The position numbers were made by a program, and so were the translations under genes. A stretch of DNA of 64,000 nt from DAOULT01 sp964646625 (GTDB lineage: Bacteria; Chloroflexota; Anaerolineae; CAZYHC01): positions 62,001 to 126,000 of the forward strand of contig CAZYHC010000009.1 of NCBI GenBank assembly GCA_964646625.1. The letters run 5' to 3'. Below are positions 16,978 to 25,090 of the stretch, in pieces; position 1 is the first letter of the stretch; each line of letters starts with the position of its first letter. The notes beneath the pieces were generated by a model that ran no database searches, was not told the origin of the DNA, and saw nothing but the letters and a program-made list of their open reading frames with translations.

Positions 16978-18015
16978 ATGTCTAAGAAGATAGTGACCTT
17001 TGGGGAGGTCATGATGCGGCTCTCCCCGCCGGGATTCTTGCGGTTCGGGCAGGCCCGCTCGTTTGACGTGATCTACGGGGGCGGGGAGGCGAACGTGGCC
17101 GTCTCGCTGGCTAACTATGGCCTGGCGGTCGATTACGTCACCCGCCTGCCCGATAACGATCTGGGCGATGCCTGCCTCATGTTCCTGCGCCAGTCTGGGG
17201 TGGGCGTGGACAAAATTGTGCGCGGCGGCGAGCGGCTGGGCATCTATTTCCTGGAGACGGGCGCTGTGCAGCGGGGCAGCAAGGTCATCTACGACCGGGC
17301 CAATTCGGCGCTGGCGACCATCGAGCCGGGCATGGTGGATTGGGGGGCGGCCTTCGCCGACGCCGATTGGTTTCACTGGACGGGCATCACCCCGGCCATC
17401 TCGGAGGGAGCCGCAGCCGTGTGCCTGGAAGCCGTGCGGACGGCGAGCGAGATGGGCCTTACCATCTCCTGTGACCTCAATTACCGCAGCAAGCTGTGGA
17501 AATGGGGCAAGACGCCAGGCGAGGTGATGGCCGAACTGGTGCAATATTGTGAAGTGGCCATCGGCAACGAGGAGGACGCCGACAAGATGTTCGGCATCGT
17601 GGCGCCAGAAACCGACGTGACCGCCGGGGTGGTGGAAGCCGACAAGTATCGCTTCGTCTGCGCGGAGCTGGCCAGGCGGTTTGCCAATTTGAAGACCATT
17701 GCCATCACTCTGCGCGGCTCGATTTCGGCCAGTCACAACACCTGGTCGGGGGTGCTGTGGGATGAGGGAGAGTTCTACGTTGGGGCGCGCTATGACGTCA
17801 CCCACATCGTGGATCGGGTGGGGGGCGGAGATGCGTTCATGGGGGGGCTGATCTACGGCCTACGCACTTACGGAGGTGATCGGCAGCGGGCGTTGGATTT
17901 TGCGGTGGCGGCTTCCTGCCTGAAGCACTCAGTCTTTGGGGACTTCAACATGGTGACCGTGGCCGAGGTGGAGAAGCTGATGGGCGGCGACGTTTCCGGG
18001 CGTGTCTCACGCTGA
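16978..18015 (+). CDS. kdgK: PfkB-family sugar kinase, likely 2-keto-3-deoxygluconate kinase
   Basis: Phosphorylates 2-keto-3-deoxygluconate or a close sugar acid with ATP. 345 residues. Seen: ITFGEVMMRLSPP-like opening, GGGEANVAVSLANYG near 35-49, and the catalytic-base motif DRVGGGDAFMGGL near 279-291, where the anion hole and Asp lie. ATG 16978 has AAAGGAGG 5 bases upstream; longer in-frame extensions overlap the previous gene and are rejected. A minus-strand fragment at 2931-2972 matches its C-terminus. A strong terminator follows. Confidence 0.82.
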   Translation: MSKKIVTFGEVMMRLSPPGFLRFGQARSFDVIYGGGEANVAVSLANYGLAVDYVTRLPDNDLGDACLMFLRQSGVGVDKIVRGGERLGIYFLETGAVQRGSKVIYDRANSALATIEPGMVDWGAAFADADWFHWTGITPAISEGAAAVCLEAVRTASEMGLTISCDLNYRSKLWKWGKTPGEVMAELVQYCEVAIGNEEDADKMFGIVAPETDVTAGVVEADKYRFVCAELARRFANLKTIAITLRGSISASHNTWSGVLWDEGEFYVGARYDVTHIVDRVGGGDAFMGGLIYGLRTYGGDRQRALDFAVAASCLKHSVFGDFNMVTVAEVEKLMGGDVSGRVSR

Positions 18016-18046
18016 ACTGACTCTACCCGGCGCCTTTACCTGCAAA

Positions 18047-18085
18047 TGTGGGGCAGACCCATCTCCAGGGTCTGTCCCACATTTT
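18047..18085 (+). terminator. Rho-independent terminator of the kdgK operon
   Basis: TGTGGGGCAGACCC (18047-18060) pairs with GGGTCTGTCCCACA (18068-18081), 14 pairs with one G-U and a 7-base loop, followed directly by TTTT. Confidence 0.8.
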
Positions 18086-18236
18086 GGGAAATAAGGGGCC
18101 GGGCCCCTACCAAAAGTCCGGGATGCACCGGCTCCAGGGTCTGTCCAGGATTTTAGGCAGGAGAGCGAGTTGCTTCAGAAAAGCTCCAAGCCCCCGTCTC
18201 GGGGGCGACTCAGGGGCGCGGCAGCTTGTTTGGGCC

Positions 18237-18254
18237 GCCCTCGGGGACGAGGGC
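18237..18254 (+). repeat. Palindrome GCCCTCG-GGGA-CGAGGGC, copy 2
   Basis: Identical to 15801-15818; both copies continue GCTA on the 3' side. Confidence 0.6.
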
Positions 18255-18302
18255 TATGAGCAGTCGCCAAAATTTCTGGATGCGCACCGGCTCAAGATTG
18301 GC

Positions 18303-18331
18303 TTGACAAGGTGGTGATTTGACAGTATACT
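18303..18331 (+). promoter_or_regulatory. Promoter before the first glycan cluster
   Basis: TTGACA (18303-18308), 17 bases, TATACT (18326-18331). GCTTGACAA (18301-18309) recurs as its exact reverse complement TTGTCAAGC at 18358-18366, so the promoter is bracketed by inverted repeats. Confidence 0.75.
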
Positions 18332-18444
18332 CAATATAAGTTATATGATAAATCTTGTTGTCAAGCACAATGCCTGAAGGGAGAGCTACGTGGCTGTTGC
18401 GGTTCCTTGTTATTAGGAGAAGCTGATCCTTCGAGGGGAGCTAC

Positions 18445-20181
18445 ATGCTAAAGACTGGCCGCACCTTAGAAAATCTGTCGCATTTGGAACGTGCTTTGAG
18501 ACAACAGGTGAAGAGCGCGTCGATTTTTTGGCTTGCTTTCGCAGGATTATTTGTCTATGCCCTGACTCTTATAGCAATAACCGGCGACATCGGGTTTCAG
18601 GGAGACGATTGGCACGTGTTCAGCGTGCCGTACTGGCACAGCTTTCCGGGCTCTGTCTGGGTCTTCGCGCGGGAATTAGGGCGCCCTCTTGAGGGGCTCT
18701 ATTGGATCACGCTGTTCGAAATCTTTGGGTTCAGCAAGATATTTTTTCATCTGTTCTCCTTGTTGCTCCTGGCGGGGGCCTGTCTGCTGATGGGGGCCTG
18801 CCTGGCGAGCGCGTTTGCAGGTAAGCACACCTTTGTTGCCTCCAGCATGTTGTTTGCATTTTTCCTGCCCACGGTATCTTCCCTTACCTACGTGATGCAC
18901 ACGGATAACTCCCGGCTTTGCCTGCTTTTCTTCTGGGGCTCTGTGTTGGCTTTTCAGCGTTGGGCGGCACGCTCGCAGTCGTGGGTGGGGTTGGGGCTGC
19001 CCGTTTTACTGTACTATCTGGCTATCCTGACCTACGACGCTGCTATCTTGCTGATCTTTGTCGTCCCCTTCTTCGTCTGGCCGGTGCGGCTTCGTCGTCG
19101 TGACCGGCTATCTGATGGCACTTTACTCTTCCGCCTCACGGCCGGAATCCTGGCCGGGCTCGTGCTGTTTGCCCTGGCCTGGGTCTTCGTGTTCCGCGGC
19201 GGGGCGGTGGGACTTCGTTATTTGGTTCCCCCATTAGGCCTGGCGTGGTCTTATCTCGCTACCCTTCCGCTCTACGTGCTGGCTCCGTTTGCCGCCGTTT
19301 CCCTGGATGCGTGGACCTGGGCAGTGGGCCTTCTGGTTATGCTGTTTGTGGCGGCCCTGCTTTTCCGGGCCGATGGTCACCCCGGGCGGGACGTGCAGGA
19401 CGAGGACGGCGGGCGGGAGCAGGGTCTCTGGTATGTGGCCCTCCTGGGAGGGGGTGTTCTGGGCCTGGGGATGTTGCCTTACCTCTTTGCGGGGTATGGG
19501 GCTGGTCTTGGCTTCTATGCTCACAGCCGCATCTACTCGGCGGGCAGTTTCGGCCTGGCAATGCTGCTGGGTCTTCTCACGACGGCCTGGAAAAACAGGT
19601 GGCTTCTGCTGGGGGCGAAGCTTGTGGCAGTCATTGCTATTGGTCTCATGGCGATGTTTCAGATGGATCTGCGCAAGGACTGGCAAGAGTCTGCCAGGAT
19701 GAACTGCGAGCTTTGGACCAGTTTCATCGAGCAGGCCCCAGACGTGACTCCGGGCACGACGTTCCTGTTTCTGGACTTGCAGTCATACATCGGGAATCGC
19801 GCCGTGGTGTTTGGGGGGACTAGCGGGCTGCGTGAGTACATTCGTATTTTATATGATCGGAGAGACCTTAACGCTTACTACCTGTACCTCTACAGCGACG
19901 AGTTCGTTGATTCCGAGGGACGGCTGGCTACGGCGTCCTCAGCGGGGGTTGTGGCCAGAGGAAGCCCTCGTGAGCGCCCCATTCCTCTCGACAGCCTGCT
20001 GATTTTCCAACGCCAGGGAGCGCAGCTCGTCCTGTTGGATAGCATCTCGGCTGGTGACCGATTGGCGGCTATCCGGTGGGAGGACGTTTCAGTTATACAT
20101 TCTAATCCAGAGCTGATTCTACCCGCGTCGGAGGCCGCGACGCGCTGGCAGGAGGTCTGTTGCACATGGCGTGGTCGCTGA
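18445..20181 (+). CDS. Multispan membrane protein, GT-C glycosyltransferase-like
   Basis: 578 residues with about 11 hydrophobic helices. After the first helix (near 28-46) comes GFQGDDWHVF (near 52-61), an Asp-Asp in the first external loop, and then RELGRPLEG. Both are features of GT-C enzymes that use lipid-linked sugars. The C-terminal 150 residues are soluble and likely extracytoplasmic. It leads a cluster of aminotransferase, GT2, cupin and methyltransferase genes, so transfer of a sugar to a lipid or surface glycan is plausible. The family assignment is by motif and topology only. Confidence 0.6.
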   Translation: MLKTGRTLENLSHLERALRQQVKSASIFWLAFAGLFVYALTLIAITGDIGFQGDDWHVFSVPYWHSFPGSVWVFARELGRPLEGLYWITLFEIFGFSKIFFHLFSLLLLAGACLLMGACLASAFAGKHTFVASSMLFAFFLPTVSSLTYVMHTDNSRLCLLFFWGSVLAFQRWAARSQSWVGLGLPVLLYYLAILTYDAAILLIFVVPFFVWPVRLRRRDRLSDGTLLFRLTAGILAGLVLFALAWVFVFRGGAVGLRYLVPPLGLAWSYLATLPLYVLAPFAAVSLDAWTWAVGLLVMLFVAALLFRADGHPGRDVQDEDGGREQGLWYVALLGGGVLGLGMLPYLFAGYGAGLGFYAHSRIYSAGSFGLAMLLGLLTTAWKNRWLLLGAKLVAVIAIGLMAMFQMDLRKDWQESARMNCELWTSFIEQAPDVTPGTTFLFLDLQSYIGNRAVVFGGTSGLREYIRILYDRRDLNAYYLYLYSDEFVDSEGRLATASSAGVVARGSPRERPIPLDSLLIFQRQGAQLVLLDSISAGDRLAAIRWEDVSVIHSNPELILPASEAATRWQEVCCTWRGR

Positions 20182-20260
20182 GGCCAGATATCGGAGTTCG
20201 CGGTAAGCCTTTGGCGCTGTTTGCTATCCTGGCGCTCAACAATTCTGGATGGAGGGAAAA

Positions 20261-21373
20261 ATGATCCCTGTTTGTGAACCTGTCCTGGATGGTAACGAGA
20301 TGAAGTACGCGATGGACTGCCTGGAGACGAATTGGATCTCGTCGTTAGGCAGGTACATCACGCTCTTCGAGGAGAAATTCAGCCAGTACTGCGGCGTCCC
20401 TTACGGGGTGGCTTGCAGCAATTGCACTACTGGACTGCACATGTCCATGGTGGCCCTGGGTATTGGCCCTGGAGATGAGGTGATCATTCCCGACTTCACC
20501 CTGGTCGTCTCGGCCAATACGGTCATCCAGACAGGTGCCCGGCCCGTGCTGGTGGACGCAGACCCACGCACCTGGTGTATCGATCCGGATTTGATCGAGG
20601 CCAAGATCACGCCCCGTACCAGGGCCATTATGGCGGTGCACATGTATGGTCATCCCTGCGATATGTCAGCCATCCTGGACATCGCGGAACGGCACGACCT
20701 CTTCGTTATCGAGGATTGCGCCGAAGCCCACGGCGCCGAGGTCAACGGCCAGAAGGTGGGCAGCTTCGGGGACGTAGCTTGCTTCAGCTTCTATGGCAAC
20801 AAGATCCTCACCACCGGCGAAGGGGGCATGGTATTGTGTGGCGATGAGAAGCTGGCTGCACGTCTGCGTCTGCTGCGCGATCAGGGGTTCCAGGACCCGC
20901 GCTTTGTGCACCAGGTGATGGGCTTCAACTATCGTATGACCAACATTCAGGCCGCCATCGGGTTGGCTCAAACCGAGCGGGTGGCCGAAAAGGTGGCGCG
21001 TAAACGCTGGATCGGCCAGACTTACAACGAGCTGCTGGCCGGGCAAGCGGAGCTGACTCTGCCCTGCGAAGAGCCCTGGGCCAAGAATGTGTACTGGATG
21101 TACGGCGTTCTGATAGGCGCGGGCTTTGGGGCGAGCAAGGAGGAGCTGATGCACCAGCTTAAGGTCAAAGGCGTGGATACGCGCTCCTTCTTCTGCCCGA
21201 TGCACCTGCAACCGGTGTATCAGAGGGCGGGTCCCCGCTTTCCCGACCCTGCGGGCGATTATCCCGTCTCGACTGACCTCTGGGAGCGCGGCCTTTATCT
21301 TCCCTCGGGTCTGGGGCTGACGCGAGCGCAGATCGAGGAAGTGGTCGAGAAGCTGCTGGAATGTCGAGCCTGA
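20261..21373 (+). CDS. DegT/DnrJ/EryC1/StrS-family sugar aminotransferase
   Basis: PLP enzyme of 370 residues that aminates a keto-sugar nucleotide, most like perosamine synthetase. Seen: SNCTTGLHMSMVALGIGPGDEVIIPD opening region (20 of these residues define the cofactor pocket), VIEDCAEAHGAEVNG with the PLP-binding Asp, and the Schiff-base Lys in SFYGNKILTTGEGGM (near 180). ATG 20261 follows GGAGGG by 4 bases; ATG 20249 overlaps that site and is less likely. Followed by a GT2 gene 21 bases on. Confidence 0.88.
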   Translation: MIPVCEPVLDGNEMKYAMDCLETNWISSLGRYITLFEEKFSQYCGVPYGVACSNCTTGLHMSMVALGIGPGDEVIIPDFTLVVSANTVIQTGARPVLVDADPRTWCIDPDLIEAKITPRTRAIMAVHMYGHPCDMSAILDIAERHDLFVIEDCAEAHGAEVNGQKVGSFGDVACFSFYGNKILTTGEGGMVLCGDEKLAARLRLLRDQGFQDPRFVHQVMGFNYRMTNIQAAIGLAQTERVAEKVARKRWIGQTYNELLAGQAELTLPCEEPWAKNVYWMYGVLIGAGFGASKEELMHQLKVKGVDTRSFFCPMHLQPVYQRAGPRFPDPAGDYPVSTDLWERGLYLPSGLGLTRAQIEEVVEKLLECRA

Positions 21374-21394
21374 TCAGGCCCAGGAGGTGAGGTC

Positions 21395-22108
21395 ATGTAC
21401 CAGGATCCACGAGTCTCGATCGTGCTGGCCACCTACAACGAGCGCGAGAACATCCTCGACACTATCCAGGGTATCTTTGAGCACGTCAAAGACCCCGTCG
21501 AGGTGATCGTGGTGGATGACGACTCGCCCGACGGCACCTGGCACGTGGCCGGCAGCCTCGGCGATCCGCGGGTCAAAGTCATCCGGCGAGTGGCTACCCG
21601 GGGGCTGGCCTCGGCCTTCAATCGGGGCATTATAGAATCACGCGGCGAGATCGTGGGCTGGATGGACGCGGACATGTGTATGCCGCCTGCCATGCTGCCG
21701 GACATGATCGAGAAGCTGAAGGAATACGACATCGTGATCGGCTCCAGATACGTCGAGGGGGCGCAGGATGACCGCGCTAAGCTGCGCGTGACCGCAAGCC
21801 GGCTTATCAATCGGCTGGCCGGGCTGGTGCTTGGCTACGGTATCAGGGACTACGATAGCGGCTTCGTGGTGCTTCGCCGCACGGTGTTCGATAAAGTATC
21901 GATCATTCCCACCGGCTACGGGGCCTACTTCATAGAGTTTCTTTACACCTGTCGCAAGAAAGGCTTGACGGTCTACGAGATGCCTTACGTGTTCCGCGAC
22001 CGAGCCAAGGGGGTATCCAAGTCGGCCCCCAGCCTGTTCAAGTTTTTCAAGACTGGCCTGGAATATGTGCTCCGGATCTTCGTGGCCCGTCTGCGGAGGG
22101 TTGACTGA
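21395..22108 (+). CDS. Family 2 glycosyltransferase, dolichol-phosphate-mannose-synthase-like
   Basis: 237 residues. Nucleotide-sugar fold with VSIVLATYNERENI at the start, VDDDSPDGTW near 41 and the metal-binding DADM near 90. The C-terminal segment FRDRAKGVSKSAPSLFKFF is typical of polyprenyl-phosphate sugar synthases. No membrane helices, so a soluble enzyme that loads a sugar on polyprenyl phosphate, the donor a GT-C enzyme would use. The gene starts after AGGAGGTGAGGTC and overlaps the cupin start. Confidence 0.88.
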   Translation: MYQDPRVSIVLATYNERENILDTIQGIFEHVKDPVEVIVVDDDSPDGTWHVAGSLGDPRVKVIRRVATRGLASAFNRGIIESRGEIVGWMDADMCMPPAMLPDMIEKLKEYDIVIGSRYVEGAQDDRAKLRVTASRLINRLAGLVLGYGIRDYDSGFVVLRRTVFDKVSIIPTGYGAYFIEFLYTCRKKGLTVYEMPYVFRDRAKGVSKSAPSLFKFFKTGLEYVLRIFVARLRRVD

Positions 22109-22482
22109 TGAAGCACGAAATACTCTCCCCCGTGTTTGAGCGTACTGACGAGCGAGGGATATTTCGCGAGCTCCTCAGCACCGGCCAGTGGGAGGCCCTG
22201 ATCTGTGGCCGGATGAATGTGGACGCCGTGCTGGGCCATCACTACCACCGGAAGACCGTGGTGTTCCTGTTTCTCACCAGCGGCGCCGCCAGCATCAAGA
22301 CGGTCCACGTGGAAACGGGCGAAAAAGATGAGTTCGTGCTGCACGCCAACCAGGGGGTTATCCTGCGCCCCAACGAGGCCCACGTCATCCGGTTCCTGGA
22401 AGAGTCGGATTTCATCATGCTCAAGTCCCATCGCTACGACCCGTCGGACCCGGACACCTTCCACCTGCCTGGGCCGGAGTAA
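22108..22482 (+). CDS. Cupin-fold sugar-modifying or sensing protein (WxcM/FdtA-like)
   Basis: 124 residues, a single cupin. LGHHYHRKTVVFLF near 39-52 gives the first metal-site histidines; PNEAHVIRFLEESDF near 90 is the second motif. Such proteins in glycan clusters are ketoisomerases or epimerases of dTDP-keto-sugars, which would feed the aminotransferase, but the catalytic residues cannot be confirmed by eye. It shares one base with the GT2 stop and ends in the duplicated stop-start junction. Confidence 0.65.
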   Translation: MKHEILSPVFERTDERGIFRELLSTGQWEALICGRMNVDAVLGHHYHRKTVVFLFLTSGAASIKTVHVETGEKDEFVLHANQGVILRPNEAHVIRFLEESDFIMLKSHRYDPSDPDTFHLPGPE

Positions 22483-22501
22483 TGGCCCCGGAGTAATGGC
22501 C
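22474..22501 (+). repeat. 14-base tandem duplication of a stop-start junction
   Basis: CCGGAGTAATGGCC occurs at 22474-22487 and again directly at 22488-22501. The first TAATG ends the cupin gene; the second provides the start of the methyltransferase. Between them ATG 22482 would give only a 4-codon peptide. Confidence 0.85.
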
Positions 22502-23257
22502 GTGGAACCCTACGAGTATCGTACCTTGTTCGAATTTGAGTCCTCCTACTGGTGGTACCGGGGGCTGCACGCCATTCTGCTGGATACGCTACGCTGGCTG
22601 GGACTTGGGGCGGATGCCCTGGTGCTCGATGCCGGATGTGGCACAGGACAGAACCTGGCGAACATTGCTCGGGACCTCACTCCCTGGGCCTTTGGCTTCG
22701 ACCTCTCGCCTCACGCTGCTCCTTTCTGGGCGCAGCGGGGCCTGAGACGGGTATGCCTGGCTTCGATCAACGATATTCCCTTTCCCGATGACACCTTCGA
22801 CGCGGTTATCTCCGTGGACGTGCTGGAGTGCGACGCCGTCTGCCAAGACCGGGCCTACGGTGAACTCTGGCGTGTGGTCAGGACGGAGGGCTTTATCATC
22901 CTGGTTGTGCCGGCTTACGAGTGGCTTCTGACTGAGGAGCACCACAGAGCAGTCCGTGCCTCACGGCGCTACTCGAAGCAGCAGGTGCTCTCTTTGCTGC
23001 GAAAGCAGCCCATAGATTTGAGCCGGGTGACCCACCTGTTCGGATTGCTGCTTCCCGCCGTGGCGAGCTATCGTCTGGCGGTGCGCTACCTGGCGCGTGG
23101 CTCGAATGAGCGACCGCGCTCCGAGCTGCGGCGGCTGCACCCTATTCTCAACCACCTGTTGCTCGGTATTGTAAGCGCTGAGCGGCGTATCCTGCGACGG
23201 AGGGACCTGCCTTTCGGGAGCTCGATCATGGCGGTCGCTCGGAAGGTTGGCCGATGA
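22496..23257 (+). CDS. Class I SAM-dependent methyltransferase
   Basis: 253 residues. SAM-binding motif I is LVLDAGCGTGQN (near 42), followed by acidic FGFDLS and the post-motif DAVISVDVLECD. The N-terminus EPYEYRTLFEFESSYWWYRG is the lead-in of a common glycan-cluster methyltransferase family. The start is ATG 22496, the second of two duplicated TAATG junctions; an upstream extension of the frame would overlap the cupin and is rejected. It overlaps the next methyltransferase by ATGA. Confidence 0.82.
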   Translation: MAVEPYEYRTLFEFESSYWWYRGLHAILLDTLRWLGLGADALVLDAGCGTGQNLANIARDLTPWAFGFDLSPHAAPFWAQRGLRRVCLASINDIPFPDDTFDAVISVDVLECDAVCQDRAYGELWRVVRTEGFIILVVPAYEWLLTEEHHRAVRASRRYSKQQVLSLLRKQPIDLSRVTHLFGLLLPAVASYRLAVRYLARGSNERPRSELRRLHPILNHLLLGIVSAERRILRRRDLPFGSSIMAVARKVGR

Positions 23258-23865
23258 AAGCCGACCGGTCGTGGCAGTTGGGGATGCCAGGGACCCTGTC
23301 CTACCGGTTGTACGACGAACTGCGCAAGTGGCTCAATCGGCACCTGGTTAACTATCTGTCCAGGATGGCGGTGCAGCGTGAACACAGCCTGGTGCTGGAA
23401 GCCGGCTCCGGGCCGGCCTTTACCTCATCGCTCTTTGCCCAGGATCGTCGGGTGCGCCTGAGTGTGGCTGTGGACCTCGACCTTGAGGCCTTATACCAGG
23501 CGCGTCGCCGTGACCCGCTCCTGCCTGCGGTGGCCGCTGACTTGTACAGGTTGCCTTTCGTTGCCGAAAGCTTCGATCTGGTCTGGAATAGCAGCACTTT
23601 GGAGCACCTGGAGAGCCCCGGCGTAGCTTTGGCAGAGATGCAACGAGTCACACGCCCAGGGGGGCACGTCTTCGTCGGCGTACCGTACTTGTATGGCCCG
23701 CTGGGCTTCCAGCGTTGGATTGCGGATACCTCGGTCGGGGTGTGGATTGGAACGGTGTTCACTCGTACCCAACTGAAGGGAATGCTGCACGAGGCTGGAC
23801 TACAGCCACGGGATTCAATCTTTTACTTCTTCCGCTTCTTTGTGGGGGTGTTGGCCCAAAAATGA
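23254..23865 (+). CDS. Methyltransferase, type 11 domain
   Basis: 203 residues. VLEAGSGPAFTSSLF near 46 is a motif I variant, VAVDLDLEA follows, and SFDLVWNSSTLEHLESPG near 108 is the conserved strand 4 region. Starts within ATGA at the end of the preceding methyltransferase, so the two are coupled. Likely methylates a sugar or lipid intermediate of the cluster; substrate unknown. Confidence 0.8.
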   Translation: MKADRSWQLGMPGTLSYRLYDELRKWLNRHLVNYLSRMAVQREHSLVLEAGSGPAFTSSLFAQDRRVRLSVAVDLDLEALYQARRRDPLLPAVAADLYRLPFVAESFDLVWNSSTLEHLESPGVALAEMQRVTRPGGHVFVGVPYLYGPLGFQRWIADTSVGVWIGTVFTRTQLKGMLHEAGLQPRDSIFYFFRFFVGVLAQK

Positions 23866-23952
23866 CGGGCAGCGAGGACGAAAGCTGTATAAGATTGCCA
23901 GAGCCCAGTCGATAATCCTACCTTTGATCTTAGTGGACTGGAGGTGTTAGAC

Positions 23953-25023
23953 ATGAATAACAGAATCACTTATCGCCAGGTCATCAGGCGCCTGGAGGAA
24001 AACGGCCTGACCTATGCGGTGCTCACGCTGCAAAACGACGTGAGCATCATCATTGTGCAGCGTGGGGGGCGCATCTTCGGCCCCTTTCTATCGCCAGATA
24101 GCGAGAGTATTTTCTGGCTCAATAGCGCCTTTGCCCGGCCTGATTCCTTTAAGGAGTTCCTGCACTCTGGTGATTGGAACCTGGGCGGGGATAGAATGTG
24201 GATCGCCCCCGAAATCCAGTACAGCGTTCCAGACCGAGCCGACTATTGGGGCACCATTCGCATCCCGGAGCAGGTGGATCCAGGGCGATACGTGCTGGAT
24301 CAACCGCAGCCAGAGGGGTGGCGTCTGTCCCAGGACGTGACCCTGGAGGCGTACAACCTGGCCTCTGGGCAGAAGGAGCTTCACCTGGCACGGCTGATCC
24401 GGCGGGTCGAAGATCCGCTCAGGAATTTGAGCGCCTATCGAGATTTGATAGAAGGGGTAACGTTCGCCGGCTATGAACAGGTGGTGTCTCTCTCCGAGAG
24501 CAGGCTGGACGACATCATGAGCGAAGCGTGGAGCCTGATCCAGCTTAACCCCGGTGGATTGCTCCTGATTCCCGCTTCGCGGCGCGTGGAGTTTACCGAC
24601 TATTACCAGCCAATCGACGCGAGTTTACAAACCATCCACGCCGACCACGTTCGCCTCAAGATCACGGGCGACCGGCAGTACAAGGTCGCCTACAAGGCGG
24701 CGCACGTCTTTGGACGCCTGGCCTATTTCAACCACTTCGACCACGGCCGGGCCTATCTGATCGTGCGCAATTTCTTCAACAACCCCTCCCTGCCTTACGC
24801 AGAAGAACCCCCGCACGTGCCGGGCTGCCGGGGACACTCGATCCACGTGTACAATGACAACGGCATGTTCGGCGGCTTCGGCGAACTGGAATGTAACGCC
24901 CAGACGATCGGGGGCGAGACGGGTCGCTCGGCCAGCACAGACCAACTGCTGCTCTGGCTCTACGTGGGGGCTGCCGACAGGGTGAAGGACGTCGCTCTTC
25001 ACCTTTTAGGGATTGAGCTCTAA
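23953..25023 (+). CDS. Uncharacterised protein, possibly sugar mutarotase-like
   Basis: 356 residues, soluble, no signal peptide. Beta-rich with many charged turns; the C-terminal GGFGELECNAQTIGGETGRS and HSIHVYNDNG stretches look conserved, and the overall pattern recalls galactose-mutarotase-type carbohydrate-binding domains (DUF6786-like is my best guess). I cannot assign a catalytic residue. ATG 23953 follows GGAGG by 8 bases, better than a GTG at 23944. It closes the first glycan cluster or stands alone. Confidence 0.5.
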   Translation: MNNRITYRQVIRRLEENGLTYAVLTLQNDVSIIIVQRGGRIFGPFLSPDSESIFWLNSAFARPDSFKEFLHSGDWNLGGDRMWIAPEIQYSVPDRADYWGTIRIPEQVDPGRYVLDQPQPEGWRLSQDVTLEAYNLASGQKELHLARLIRRVEDPLRNLSAYRDLIEGVTFAGYEQVVSLSESRLDDIMSEAWSLIQLNPGGLLLIPASRRVEFTDYYQPIDASLQTIHADHVRLKITGDRQYKVAYKAAHVFGRLAYFNHFDHGRAYLIVRNFFNNPSLPYAEEPPHVPGCRGHSIHVYNDNGMFGGFGELECNAQTIGGETGRSASTDQLLLWLYVGAADRVKDVALHLLGIEL

Positions 25024-25052
25024 TTGACAAAGCACTGGCGATGTGATATATT
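25024..25052 (+). promoter_or_regulatory. Promoter of the second UroD/importer operon
   Basis: TTGACA (25024-25029), 17 bases, TATATT (25047-25052), 39 bases before the gene. It begins directly after the preceding stop codon. Confidence 0.78.
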
Positions 25053-25090
25053 TGCCGAGGATGGGTTAGCTTTTTGAAGGAGAAGGCATA

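Larger units (their letters stand above)
18016..18444 (+). other. 429-base intergenic region with terminator, repeats and promoter
   Basis: Contains the kdgK terminator (18047-18085), a second partial copy of its arm (CTCCAGGGTCTGTCC again at 18130), a GCCCCCG-TCT-CGGGGGC hairpin (18190-18206), the repeated palindrome (18237-18254), and a promoter bracketed by inverted repeats (18301-18366). No gene seen. Confidence 0.65.

Noticed and set aside
22217..22495. 93-codon N-terminal extension of the methyltransferase
   Set aside because: Runs out of frame through the cupin gene and is low in hydrophobic order; the duplicated TAATG start at 22496 fits the family start.
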